Below, in pieces: positions 51,479 through 60,356 of a DNA stretch of 64,000 nucleotides. Source of the DNA: Saccharopolyspora hordei. GTDB taxonomy: Bacteria; Actinomycetota; Actinomycetes; Mycobacteriales; Pseudonocardiaceae. Both the position numbers and the translations under genes were made by a program. Position 1 is the first letter of the stretch. Each line of letters starts with the position of its first letter. The DNA lies in contig NZ_JACCFJ010000001.1 of the NCBI RefSeq assembly GCF_013410345.1, forward strand, positions 3,695,001 through 3,759,000, given 5' to 3'. The notes beneath the pieces are model-generated. The model ran no database searches and had not been told where the DNA came from. It saw nothing but the letters and a program-made list of their open reading frames with translations.

Positions 51479-52354
51479 CACCCGCAGGACCGCGACCGGG
51501 CAGGGCGCCCGGTTGACCACCGCGTGGCTGACCGAGCCGAGCAGGCTGCGCCGCACGCGGCCCCGGCCGTGGCTGCCGACGACCGCCAGTCCCGCCTGCG
51601 CCTGCTCGACCTCCCGCAGCAGCGCCTGGGTGGGCTTCTCCGGGGTGACCACGCGCCGGACCGAGACGTCCGGGTACTGCTCGCCCCAGCCGGCGATCGC
51701 CTCCGCCAGGACGCCCTCGGCCTCCTCGCGGACCTCCGACCACGGCAGCTCCCACCGCGCCACCCGCTCGAACGGGTCCAGCGGCAGGTCGCTCCAGGCG
51801 TGCACGGCCACCAGCTCGCAGCGGTTGCGGGAGGCGAAGTCGAAGGCGAACTCGAGCGCGGCGCGACTGCCCGCCGACCCGTCCACGCCCACCACGACCG
51901 GGTCCGACCCCGGCTCGTCGCGCCCGCCGCGGACCACCACGACCGGAGCGCCCCCGCGCCGGGCCAGCAGTTCCGCCGAGGTCGCCCCCACCCCGACGGC
52001 CGGTTCGAGCCGCGGCCCGCCGAGCACCAGCAGCTCGGCCGTGGCCGCCATGCCCGCGAGCACCTGGACCGGGTCGCCGAACGGCAGCTCGCTGCGCACC
52101 GGCAGGTCGGCGTCGATGCGCTTGCACTCGTCGACGAGGTCGGCCAGTTCGCGGCGCAGCGCCTGCACCAGGGGCTCGCTCACGTCGCCCTCCCCCGGCA
52201 CCCGGATGGCCGTGCGCTCCTCGAACGGCCAGGCGAGCACGTGCACCAGGTGCAGCGGTCGGCCGCGACCAGCGGCTTCCCACGCTGCCCAGCGCACCGC
52301 GCGCCGTGACGACTCCCTGAAGTCGAACCCGACCACGACCGCCTCGCTCGACAT
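51473..52354 (-). CDS. Universal stress protein, two UspA domains
   Basis: A 293-residue tandem UspA protein. The first domain (about residues 5-140) opens VVVGFDFRESSRRAVRWA; the second (about 150-290) opens VVVGVDGSAGSRAALEFA and ends with the ATP-binding loop GSHGRGRVRRSLLGSVS. The first domain's loop is degenerate (GGPRLEPAVGVGATS), so ATP binding is probably confined to the second. ATG 52354 begins the conserved part. Divergent from an Acg-type nitroreductase, a pairing typical of hypoxia or dormancy regulons. Confidence 0.88.
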   Translation of the reverse strand: MSSEAVVVGFDFRESSRRAVRWAAWEAAGRGRPLHLVHVLAWPFEERTAIRVPGEGDVSEPLVQALRRELADLVDECKRIDADLPVRSELPFGDPVQVLAGMAATAELLVLGGPRLEPAVGVGATSAELLARRGGAPVVVVRGGRDEPGSDPVVVGVDGSAGSRAALEFAFDFASRNRCELVAVHAWSDLPLDPFERVARWELPWSEVREEAEGVLAEAIAGWGEQYPDVSVRRVVTPEKPTQALLREVEQAQAGLAVVGSHGRGRVRRSLLGSVSHAVVNRAPCPVAVLRVS

Positions 52355-52513
52355 GCGCACTCCCCCCACTGGCTCCACTCCAGGCTCTCCCCCCACGGGC
52401 CCGGGCGTCAGAGCACTTCGTCATCGCCCTGCTGCCGGACAGTGACCATCGGCTCTACCTCCCCCACGATCGCCCGGACAGGCTTGGGGTGCAGCGGGCG
52501 ACGGAGGAACCAC

Positions 52514-53524
52514 ATGAAGACGACCATCACGCCAGTGGGCGCCCTGACCGCCGATCACGTGCGCGACGCCCTGCTCGCGGCGACCGCCGCGCCCTCGCTG
52601 CACAACTCCCAGCCCTGGCGGTTCCACTGCACGCCGAGCGCGATCGAGCTGCACGCCGACCGCTCGCGCGCGCTGGAGGTGGCCGACCCGGAGCACCGCG
52701 AGCTCATGCTGGCCTGCGGCGCCGCCCTGCTGAACCTGCGCCTGGCGATCCGCGCCAGCGGGACGCTCCCGGACGTCCGGCTGTTCCCCGACCCCGCGCA
52801 GCCGGACCTGCTGGCGACGGTGCGGCCGGCCGCGCAGCGCCCCGCGACCCCGGCCGAGCGGGAACTCGCGGCGGCGATCCTGCGACGCCGGACCAACCGC
52901 AAGCCGTTCCACCCCGACCCGGTGCCCGCCGCGCTCCAGGCGGCACTGCGGCACGCAGCCGAGGCCGAGCGGGGCTGGCTCGCCGTCCTGGACCCGCCGC
53001 AGCGCCTGGTGCTGTGCGGGCTGGCCCGGCAAGCGCACCAGGCGCAGCTCGACGACCCGGCGTTCGTGGCCGAGTGGCGGCGCTGGACCGGCAGGAGCGG
53101 CGAGGACAGCGAAGGCGTGCCGGCGCGCAGCAGCGGGCCGATCCCCGAGCCGCAGGACGAGTACGTGCTGCGCGACTTCAGCGGCGGCAGTGCGCGTCCC
53201 CGCGTGCCGGGCAAGGACTTCGAGCCGGACCCGATGATCTGCGTGCTCGGCTCCTTCCAGGACTCCAAGCACGCGCAGCTGCAAGCGGGCACGGCCATGC
53301 AGCGGGTGCTGCTGACCGCGACCGCCAACGGGCTGGCCGCCTCGTTCCTCTCCCAGGTGGTCGAGGTGCCGGCCACCCGGCGAGAGCTGCGCCACCTCAT
53401 CGGCGGGGGCCTGTGGCCGCAGATCGTGCTGCGCATCGGCTACGGATCGCCCGTGCCGGCCACCCCGCGGCGGCCCCTGGAGGAGGTCGTGACCGGCGAG
53501 CTCGCCCCGCACCGCAGCGGCTGA
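52514..53524 (+). CDS. Acg-family nitroreductase-like protein
   Basis: A 336-residue protein of the Acg family (like Rv2032): an early APSLHNSQPWRFH segment, the FMN-site region, then RRRTNRKPFHPDPVP and the late GLAASFLSQVVEVPATRRELR. Acg proteins have a nitroreductase fold with a lid closing the flavin site and are thought to store or hide FMN in dormancy rather than reduce substrates. ATG 52514 has CGGAGGA seven bases upstream. Divergent from the universal stress protein; I could not find a clear DosR-type box between them. Confidence 0.85.
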   Translation: MKTTITPVGALTADHVRDALLAATAAPSLHNSQPWRFHCTPSAIELHADRSRALEVADPEHRELMLACGAALLNLRLAIRASGTLPDVRLFPDPAQPDLLATVRPAAQRPATPAERELAAAILRRRTNRKPFHPDPVPAALQAALRHAAEAERGWLAVLDPPQRLVLCGLARQAHQAQLDDPAFVAEWRRWTGRSGEDSEGVPARSSGPIPEPQDEYVLRDFSGGSARPRVPGKDFEPDPMICVLGSFQDSKHAQLQAGTAMQRVLLTATANGLAASFLSQVVEVPATRRELRHLIGGGLWPQIVLRIGYGSPVPATPRRPLEEVVTGELAPHRSG

Positions 53525-53583
53525 CCGCCGGGGCGCCGACCGGAACCTGCGTCGACGTGCGCGCTGACCACGCTGGTACTGTT

Positions 53584-53605
53584 TTAAGTCAGTCAGCTGA
53601 ATTAA
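53584..53605. promoter_or_regulatory. AT-rich operator upstream of BVMO-propeller operon
   Basis: TTAAGTCAG-TCAG-CTGAATTAA, a 22-bp inverted repeat with one mismatch in nine-base arms. It is a conspicuous AT-rich island 50 bp before the BVMO start codon. Likely a repressor site; the protein is unidentified. Confidence 0.6.
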
Positions 53606-53654
53606 GGTCGCGCACCCGCGGCCGCGGTCGATCGCTCCCGTGAGGAAGGCCAGC

Positions 53655-55466
53655 ATGTCGACGCCCCCGCCGCTGCGGATCCCCGACCGACTCGACTTCG
53701 ACCCCGACGCACTGCGCGAGCGCTACCGCCTGGAGCGCGAGCGGCGGATCCGCCCCGACGGCAGTGGGCAGTACCGGCGCGCGGAAGGCGAGTTCGGCTA
53801 CTACGCCGACGACCCGTACGTGGAACCGGGCTTCACCCGGGACCCGCTGCGCGACCGGGTGGACGCCGTGGTGATCGGCGGGGGCTTCGGCGGGCTGGTG
53901 GCCGGTGCGCGGTTGCGCCAGGCCGGGCTGGAGCGGATCCGGATCATCGAGAAGGGCGGCGACTTCGGCGGCACCTGGTACTGGAACCGCTACCCGGGCG
54001 TGCACTGCGACATCGAGTCCTACGTGTACCTCCCGCTGCTCGCGGAGGTGGGCTACGTCCCGGAGTGGAAGTACTCGCCGGGCGAGGAGATCCGCCAGCA
54101 CGCGATGGCGATCGGCCGCACCTTCGACCTCTACCGCGACGCCTGCTTCCAGACCGCCGTGCGCGACCTGCAGTGGGACGACGGCGAGTGGATCGTGCGC
54201 ACCGACCGCGACGACGAGGTGCGCGCGACGTACGTGGTGGTGTCCAACAGCACGCTCGACCACCCCAAGCTGCCGGGCATCCCCGGCATCGAGACCTTCA
54301 CCGGGCACACCTTCCACACCAGCCGCTGGGACTACGGCTACACCGGGGGCGGACCGGACGGCGGCCTCACCGGCCTCGCCGACAAGCGGGTCGCGCTGAT
54401 CGGGACCGGTGCCACGGCCGTGCAGGTCGTCCCGCACCTGGGGCGCGACGCGCAGCACCTCTACGTCTTCCAGCGCACGCCGTCGACGGTCGACGTGCGC
54501 GGCAACCGGCGCACCGACCCGGAGTGGGCGGCCTCGCTCGAACCCGGCTGGCACGCCCGGCGCCGGGAGAACTTCCAGGCCGTGGTCAGCGGCCACGAGG
54601 TGGACGAGGACCTGGTGGACGACGCCTGGACCGCCAGCGCCCACGTGCTCGGCACGATCATCGCCACCGACGCCCGCGCGCACCTGCCGCGCGACGAGTG
54701 GGAGCGGATCGAGGAGGTCCTGGACTTCCAGAAGATGAACCAGCTGCGCGCCCGGGTCGAGGCGATCGTCGAGGACCCGGCCACCGCCGAGCTGCTCAAG
54801 CCCTGGTACCGCTACGGCTGCAAGCGGCCCACCTTCAGCGACGAGTACCTGCAGACGTTCAACCGCCCGAACGTCACCCTCGTCGACACCGCCGACCACG
54901 GCGGGGTCGAGCGCATCACCGAACGCGCGCTCGTGGTCGGCGACGCCGAGTACGACGTGGACTGCATCATCTTCGCCACCGGCTTCGAGGTCGGGAAGTC
55001 CGACGTGATGACCGGGCGGCTCCCGGTGCGCGGCAGGGACGGCGTCGAGCTGCTGGAGTCGTGGCGCGAGGGCGGGGTGCGCACCCTGCACGGGTTCTGC
55101 ACCCACGGCTTCCCGAACCTGTTCCACCTCGGGTCGCTACAGAACGCCCCGTCGGTGAACTTCGTGCACGTGCTCGACGAGCAGGCCATCCACATCGGTG
55201 CCGTGGTGGCCGAAGCGCGCCGGCGCGGGGTCAAGTGCATCGAGCCGACCCCGGAGGCCGAGCGGGCCTGGGTGGAGACGATCCGGGCGACCGCGCCGGA
55301 CCAGGAGCGGTTCGCGGCCGAGTGCACCCCCGGCTACTACAACAACGAGGGCAAGCCCCGCGGTCCCCGGCAGACCTACGGCCCCGGGCCGGCCGCCTTC
55401 CAGCGGCTGCTGCGGGAGTGGCGCGAGGGCGAGGGCATCAACGAGGTGCTCGGCGATGCGCGCTGA
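53655..55466 (+). CDS. Baeyer-Villiger monooxygenase (long type)
   Basis: A 603-residue flavin monooxygenase. An N-terminal ~75-residue extension (FDPDALRERYRLERERRIRPDG) is typical of the steroid/phenylacetone-type BVMOs. The FAD motif is GGGFGG near residue 78, then GGDFGGTWYWNRYPGVHCD, the BVMO fingerprint FTGHTFHTSRWDY, and the NADPH motif GTGATA. ATG 53655 has AGGAAGG five bases upstream. It overlaps the SMP-30-like gene by 11 bp. Converts a ketone to an ester or lactone; an AT-rich operator controls the pair. Confidence 0.9.
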   Translation: MSTPPPLRIPDRLDFDPDALRERYRLERERRIRPDGSGQYRRAEGEFGYYADDPYVEPGFTRDPLRDRVDAVVIGGGFGGLVAGARLRQAGLERIRIIEKGGDFGGTWYWNRYPGVHCDIESYVYLPLLAEVGYVPEWKYSPGEEIRQHAMAIGRTFDLYRDACFQTAVRDLQWDDGEWIVRTDRDDEVRATYVVVSNSTLDHPKLPGIPGIETFTGHTFHTSRWDYGYTGGGPDGGLTGLADKRVALIGTGATAVQVVPHLGRDAQHLYVFQRTPSTVDVRGNRRTDPEWAASLEPGWHARRRENFQAVVSGHEVDEDLVDDAWTASAHVLGTIIATDARAHLPRDEWERIEEVLDFQKMNQLRARVEAIVEDPATAELLKPWYRYGCKRPTFSDEYLQTFNRPNVTLVDTADHGGVERITERALVVGDAEYDVDCIIFATGFEVGKSDVMTGRLPVRGRDGVELLESWREGGVRTLHGFCTHGFPNLFHLGSLQNAPSVNFVHVLDEQAIHIGAVVAEARRRGVKCIEPTPEAERAWVETIRATAPDQERFAAECTPGYYNNEGKPRGPRQTYGPGPAAFQRLLREWREGEGINEVLGDAR

Positions 55467-57054
55467 TCCCGGGCCCACCCGCTACGACCGCACCGGTCGG
55501 CTGCGCCCGCGCAGCGAGCGCTGGCGGATCGAGCGGCTCACCCGGGCCAACCCGCTGTGGGGGTCCAACGGCATCGCGTTCGGCCCGGACGGCCGGCTCT
55601 ACGTCGCGCAGTACGTGGCGGGCCGCATCAGCGCCGTGGACATCGGCTCCGGGGACGTCGAGGTGGTCGTCGACGTCGACGGCCCGGTCCAGTCGCCCGA
55701 CGACCTCGCCTTCGGCGCCGACGGCTCGATGTACATCACCGACCTCACCCCGGGCCGGGTGTGGCGGCGCGCCCCGGACGGCACGATCACGCTGGTCGCC
55801 GAGGACGTCCTGGCGCCCAACGGGATCGCCTGCGTCGGCGACCGGGTGTTCGTCAACGAGATGCGGCCGGGCGGCCGCGTGCTCGAGGTGACGCCCGGGA
55901 CCGGACCCGTGGTGCTCGCCGACGGGCTGGCGATGGGCAACGCGATGCAGCTCGGCCCGGACGGCTGCCTGTACTACCCGCACATGGTCACCGGCGAGGT
56001 GCACCGCGTGCCGCTGGACGGCGGCGCACCGGAGCTGGTCGCCGAGGACGTGCACGCGCCGGTGGCGGTGCGGTTCGACCGCGGCGGGGTGCTGACCGTG
56101 CTCTCGCGCGGCGAGGAGGGCATCGTCACCCGCATCGACCTGTTCGGTTCCGGCGACCGCACGGTCGTCCCCGGCGAGGTGTCCGGGATGGACAACGCCG
56201 CGTTCGACACCGAGAACCGCATGTTCGTGTCCAGCTTCGCGGCGGGCGGGATCGCCGAGCTCGCGCCCGACGGCCGGGCGCGCACGGTGGTGCCGAGCGG
56301 GCTCGTCGGCCCCTTCGGGGTGGCGGTGCACCGCTCAGGCACCGTGTTCACCGGCGACAACCACCGGCTGGCCACTGTGGACGACGGCGAGCCGGTCACG
56401 CGCGAGCTGCTCGTGCACAGCCACGGCGTCGCCGCCGACGACGGCGGGCGGGTGCACCTCACCTCGCAGTTCGGCGACGTGCGCAGCTACGACCCGGACG
56501 ACCGGGTGCTCACCACCCGCGCCCGGCGGCTGTCCCGGCCGACCGGGGTCGCCGCGCGCGCCGACGGCAGCCTCGTGGTGGCCGAGACCGGCGCCGGTCG
56601 CGTGGTCGCCATCGCCGAGGACGACACCCTCACCGTGCTGGCCGAGGGCCTGGGCGCACCGGTCGACGTCGCGGTGGACGAGCGGGACCGCTGCTACGTG
56701 ACCGACGAGCAGCGCGGCACGGTGTCGCTGGTCGGCGAGGACGGGACCCAGGTCGTCGCCGAGGGGCTCGACGCGCCGCAGGGCATCGCCGCGGTCGGCG
56801 AGGAGCTGTTCGTCGTCGAGACCGGCCGGCGCCGGCTGCTCGCCGTCGACCCGGCGACCGGCGAGCGGCGCGTGGAGGCGCAGGACCTCGCCGTCGGCCT
56901 GCCCCCGGGCACCGCACGCCCGCAGCCCGCGCTGTCCACCTGCGGACTGCCCGGCGTGCCGGTGCCCTTCGCGGGCGTGGCCGCCGGTCCCGACGGCTCG
57001 CTCTACGTCTCCGCCAACGGCGAAGGCAGCGTGCTGCACCTGCGCCGCGGATAG
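55456..57054 (+). CDS. SMP-30/gluconolactonase-like beta-propeller
   Basis: A 532-residue protein of repeated NHL/SMP-30 strands (GSNGIAFGPDGRLYVAQY, SPDDLAFGADGSMYITD, GVAAGPDGSLYVSANGEG), making about two six-bladed propellers in sequence (residues ~20-300 and ~300-530). Members bind Ca/Zn at the centre and hydrolyse lactones. There is no signal peptide. ATG 55456 lies inside the end of the BVMO gene, so translation is coupled. Since BVMOs make lactones or esters, hydrolysis by this partner is the simplest joint pathway (inference). Confidence 0.75.
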   Translation: MRADPGPTRYDRTGRLRPRSERWRIERLTRANPLWGSNGIAFGPDGRLYVAQYVAGRISAVDIGSGDVEVVVDVDGPVQSPDDLAFGADGSMYITDLTPGRVWRRAPDGTITLVAEDVLAPNGIACVGDRVFVNEMRPGGRVLEVTPGTGPVVLADGLAMGNAMQLGPDGCLYYPHMVTGEVHRVPLDGGAPELVAEDVHAPVAVRFDRGGVLTVLSRGEEGIVTRIDLFGSGDRTVVPGEVSGMDNAAFDTENRMFVSSFAAGGIAELAPDGRARTVVPSGLVGPFGVAVHRSGTVFTGDNHRLATVDDGEPVTRELLVHSHGVAADDGGRVHLTSQFGDVRSYDPDDRVLTTRARRLSRPTGVAARADGSLVVAETGAGRVVAIAEDDTLTVLAEGLGAPVDVAVDERDRCYVTDEQRGTVSLVGEDGTQVVAEGLDAPQGIAAVGEELFVVETGRRRLLAVDPATGERRVEAQDLAVGLPPGTARPQPALSTCGLPGVPVPFAGVAAGPDGSLYVSANGEGSVLHLRRG

Positions 57055-57165
57055 CCCGCGCTGATCACCTCCTCGACAGCCGCGGTTCGGGTGGATCACA
57101 CCGGTCGTTCGCCCCGGGACGGTGCGGTGATCGAACCGGTAGTGCCCGTCCGGGGGAGGCGATCG

Positions 57166-57568
57166 GTGCTCGCACCCACCCGACGTGCGCGCCGCGGGGC
57201 GTGCACCGCGGTCGCGGTCGGTGTGCTGCTGCTGTCCGCTCCACCGGTGACCACCGCGGAACCGCTGCGCACCGGGACGGTGCTGGCGCCGGGGGCACCT
57301 ACCGGGCCTTCGCGATGTCCACTGTGCACGGCCCGGTGGTCGGCCACCTGCTCGCTCGACGGGGTCGGCCGCCAGCGCCGGGTTGACCGTGCGCGCCACG
57401 GCCGAGCTCCTGCGTTCCGCCGCCGTCGAGGGGGTGGTCCTCGACGGCGCCGGCTCGACGACCGTGGCGGTGCGCGGCCCCGGCCAGGACCGGGCGACGG
57501 TGCGGAACGCGCCTTCCGACGGCGTCCCGCGCCCGGCGGCCAACGGGGTGGGCGTCTTGTCCCGCTGA
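57166..57568 (+). pseudogene. Exported-protein remnant with frameshifts
   Basis: GTG 57166 has a good GGGGAGG and starts a real-looking signal peptide (RRGACTAVAVGVLLLSAPPVTTAEP). After APG near 57295 sense moves to another frame, TYRAFAMSTVHGPVVGHLL, and then to a third, LTVRATAELLRSAAVEGVVLDG...AANGVGVLSR, with a stop at 57568. Only ~130 codons are left. The signature loosely suggests an exported phosphodiester-glycosidase-like protein, but I cannot name it with assurance. Confidence 0.5.
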
Positions 57569-57572
57569 CCGG

Positions 57573-58373
57573 CTACCGGAAGGTGCGGTTGACGTACTCG
57601 GCGACCTTCCCGGCGGCGCCGGCCTTGCGGGCGATCTTGTGGTTCGCACCGAGCAGGAGCCGGAGCTGGTAGACGCTCTCCAGGCGGAAGGCCTGCCACG
57701 GGGAGACGTGCCGGGTGCGCTGGAACAGGCGCTTGGTCGCGGCGAGCGCGTCCGGGGAGCGGGTCGCGAGCTGCTCGGCCAGCTCCACCGCCGCCGCGCG
57801 CGGGTCGTCGGCGACCTCGGTGACCAGGCCCAGTTCGTGCGCCTTGGTCCCGTCGAAGACCTCCGCGGTCATGGCCAGCCGCTTGGCGACGTCCATCGGC
57901 AGCAGCTCGCGCAGGGTGGCGGTGCCGCTCATGTCCGGGACCAGGCCCCACTTCGCCTCCATCACGGAGAACTGCGCGTCGGGCTTGGCGAACCGGAAGT
58001 CGGCCCCCAGGGCGAGCTGGAGCGCGCCGCCGAAGCAGTGTCCCTGGATCACCGCCAGGACCGGGACCGGCAACCGCCGCCAGGCCCAGCACGCCTCCTG
58101 GTAGAGGTTGGTCGAGCGCCACGGGGGCCGGAAGAAGTGGAACATCATCTGGCCCTGGTTCTTGGTCACGGAGGCGAAGTCCAGCCCGGCCGAGAACGAG
58201 CGCCCGGCACCGCTGAGGACGACCGCCCGCACCGACCGGTCGGCGCGCACCTCGGCGGCGGCGTCCACCAGCCCGCGCAGCATGGCGAGGTCGAGCCCGT
58301 TGAGCCGGTCCTCCCTGGTCATGGTGACGTGGGCCAGCGGCCCGTCGATCTCGACCGACACGCGATCCGACAT
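57573..58373 (-). CDS. Enoyl-CoA hydratase/isomerase (crotonase family)
   Basis: A 266-residue crotonase-fold protein: VVLSGAGRSFSAGLDFASV (first oxyanion-hole strand) and IQGHCFGGALQLALGADFRFAKP (second, GG loop). The two catalytic glutamates of enoyl-CoA hydratase are not clear: the second region reads MEAKWGLVPDMSGTATLRELL, which keeps one acidic residue, so an isomerase or other crotonase activity is possible. ATG 58373 has GAGGAG six bases upstream. It faces the BVMO/propeller pair, convergent with the exported-protein remnant. Confidence 0.87.
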   Translation of the reverse strand: MSDRVSVEIDGPLAHVTMTREDRLNGLDLAMLRGLVDAAAEVRADRSVRAVVLSGAGRSFSAGLDFASVTKNQGQMMFHFFRPPWRSTNLYQEACWAWRRLPVPVLAVIQGHCFGGALQLALGADFRFAKPDAQFSVMEAKWGLVPDMSGTATLRELLPMDVAKRLAMTAEVFDGTKAHELGLVTEVADDPRAAAVELAEQLATRSPDALAATKRLFQRTRHVSPWQAFRLESVYQLRLLLGANHKIARKAGAAGKVAEYVNRTFR

Positions 58374-58501
58374 GGCGACTCCTCGGGTTCCAGCGGTGGA
58401 CCACCCGATCCTACTGATCGGTAACATCCGCGCGGTCGGCGGCCTCGGTCGACGACGCTCGGTCACCGCTGTGTCCTGCACCGCTGGTGGCGGCCACGGA
58501 G

Positions 58502-58555
58502 TTGACAACCGCAGTGCACCCAGATCACCCTTTCGGGCGTGAACCTGTCTGACAG
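58502..58555 (+). promoter_or_regulatory. Promoter and palindromic operator of GntR-asparaginase operon
   Basis: TTGACA at 58502-58507 is a consensus -35 box; the -10 region is unclear. CTGTCTGACAG (58545-58555), a perfect 11-bp palindrome with the GT-x-x-AC-type core of FadR-family operators, covers codons 3-6 of the regulator gene. Confidence 0.5.
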
Positions 58556-59234
58556 CCGGACAGCGGGCGTCCGCCGGGTCAGCGCGCAGGAGGCCGTGCT
58601 GGCCCACCTCCGCGACGCCATCGTGCGCGGCGAGCACCCGGTCGGCGCGAAGCTGCCCTCCGAGGCGGCCCTCGGCGCGGAGTTCGAGGTCAGCCGGTCG
58701 GTGGTGCGCGAAGCGCTGCGCGGTCTGCAAGCGCTCGGGCTCACCGTGTCGCGGTCCGGCAAGGGCACCTTCGTGATCGCCGACCGGCCGGTCGACAACC
58801 CGAGGTTCGGCTCCTACTCGGCGCGGGACCTGCTGGAAGTGCGCCGCCACGTCGAGGTGCCGGCGGCCGGCTACGCCGCCGAGCGGCACACCGCCGACGA
58901 CCTCCGGCAGCTCACCGACCTGCTGGAGCGGATGGCCCGCGAGACCGACGACAGCGCCTGGGTCGCGCTGGACTCGCTGTTCCACGTCACCGTCGCCCGG
59001 GCCTCGGGCAACCCGGTGTTCGGCAAGGTCATCGAGGAGGTCCGGGACGCCCTGACTAGGCAGTCGGCGCTGCTGAACCAGCGCGGCGAGCGCCGCGCGG
59101 AGTCCGACGCCGAGCACCGCCGGCTCGTCGAGGCCATCGCCAGCGGCAGGCAGGACGCCGCGACCGAGGCGATGGCCGACCACCTGGCGAACGTCGAGCA
59201 CGCGCTCAGCGACCTCGTCGGACGCCCCCGATGA
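58539..59234 (+). CDS. GntR/FadR-family regulator (FCD domain)
   Basis: A 231-residue regulator with an N-terminal winged helix (LPSEAALGAEFEVSRSVVREALRGLQALGLT, about 40-75) and an FCD ligand-binding domain with DLLEVRRHVEVPAAGYAAER, FHVTVARASGN and EHRRLVEAIASG (His residues for a metal). GTG 58539 lacks a strong ribosome site. A palindrome typical of the family lies just inside its own gene, suggesting autorepression. Asparaginase follows 43 bp later, so asparagine or aspartate may be the effector (inference). Confidence 0.88.
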   Translation: MNLSDSRTAGVRRVSAQEAVLAHLRDAIVRGEHPVGAKLPSEAALGAEFEVSRSVVREALRGLQALGLTVSRSGKGTFVIADRPVDNPRFGSYSARDLLEVRRHVEVPAAGYAAERHTADDLRQLTDLLERMARETDDSAWVALDSLFHVTVARASGNPVFGKVIEEVRDALTRQSALLNQRGERRAESDAEHRRLVEAIASGRQDAATEAMADHLANVEHALSDLVGRPR

Positions 59235-59277
59235 CGCCCGCTGTCCGCACGCGAGGTCCTGTGAGGAGGACTGAGAG

Positions 59278-60252
59278 GTGAACCCCGCTCCCCCGGTCGC
59301 CGTGCCCGCGCACGCCCCGCTGGTGCACGTCCTGCGCGACGGCATGGTGGAGAGCGTGCACCACGGGTCGGTCGTGGTGCTGGCCCCGGACGGCTCGACG
59401 CTGTTCCAGGCCGGTGACGTCGATGCCGCCTGCTACCCGCGCTCGGCGGCCAAGCCGGTGCAGGCGGCGGCCATGGCCCGGCTCGGGCTGTCGCTGCCGC
59501 CGGAGCTGCTGGCGCTGACCGCGGCCAGCCACTCCGGCGAGCCGTTCCACCTCGAGGGCGCCCAGCGCGTGCTGGCCGCGAGCGGGTCCACCGAGGACGA
59601 CCTCGGGAACCCGGCGGACCTGCCGTTCGACCCGGTCGAGCGGGACCGCTGGATCGCCGCGGGCCGACCGGCGCGCAAGCTGGCACACAACTGCTCCGGC
59701 AAGCACGCGTCGATGCTCCTGACCGCGCGTGAGAACGGCTGGCCTACCGAGGACTACCTGGACCCCGACCACCCGCTCCAGCGCGGGATCGCCGCCACCG
59801 TCGAGGAGCTCACCGGGCAGCGGATCGCCCACGTGGCCGCGGACGGCTGCGGCGCACCGCTGTTCGCGGTCTCGCTGCGCGGCCTGGCCACCGCGGTCGG
59901 CCGGATCGCCCGCGCACCGGGCGGATCACCGGAAGCAGCCGTCGCGCGGGCGGCGCGGGCCCACCCGGAGATGGTCGCCGGGACCCGCCGCGACGCCACC
60001 GCGCTGATGCGGGCCGTGCCGGGCCTGATCGCCAAGGACGGCTTCGAAGCGGTGCAGGTCGCCGCCCTGCCGGACGGCACCGCGGTCGCCGTGAAGATCG
60101 CGGACGGCACCGACCGGGCACGGCTGCCCGTCACGGTGGCCGCCCTGGCGCTGGCCGGTGTCCCCCGCGAGGCCCTCGCGCCCTTCACCGACCCGCGGTT
60201 CGCGGTGGTCGACGCGCTCGCGGACCCCCGCGGCCCGGTGCCGGTCCACTGA
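59278..60252 (+). CDS. Asparaginase (type PF06089)
   Basis: A 324-residue asparaginase of the actinobacterial/Rhizobium-type family, not the classical AnsA/B fold. Marks: VESVHHGSVVVLAPDG, CYPRSAAKPVQAAA (the Ser-Lys set), AASHSGEPFHLEG, HNCSGKHASML and DGCGAPLFAVSLRG. It has the usual length and no signal peptide, so it should act in the cytosol, hydrolysing L-asparagine to aspartate and ammonia. GTG 59278 has AGGAGGA about nine bases upstream. Downstream of and probably repressed by the GntR regulator. Confidence 0.88.
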   Translation: MNPAPPVAVPAHAPLVHVLRDGMVESVHHGSVVVLAPDGSTLFQAGDVDAACYPRSAAKPVQAAAMARLGLSLPPELLALTAASHSGEPFHLEGAQRVLAASGSTEDDLGNPADLPFDPVERDRWIAAGRPARKLAHNCSGKHASMLLTARENGWPTEDYLDPDHPLQRGIAATVEELTGQRIAHVAADGCGAPLFAVSLRGLATAVGRIARAPGGSPEAAVARAARAHPEMVAGTRRDATALMRAVPGLIAKDGFEAVQVAALPDGTAVAVKIADGTDRARLPVTVAALALAGVPREALAPFTDPRFAVVDALADPRGPVPVH

Positions 60253-60356
60253 GGACGGAGCGGCTCTCCCGCGGTGGGGACGCGGAAACCGGTGGCGTCG
60301 CACCGTGGTTCCGCGCGATCATCGTCGCGTCGCGGGAGGACGGAGGAAGGACGAGC

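Noticed and set aside
52355..52513. DosR-type box between the universal stress protein and Acg genes
   Set aside because: Expected from the gene pair, but no sequence close to the dormancy-box consensus could be found in the 159-bp gap.
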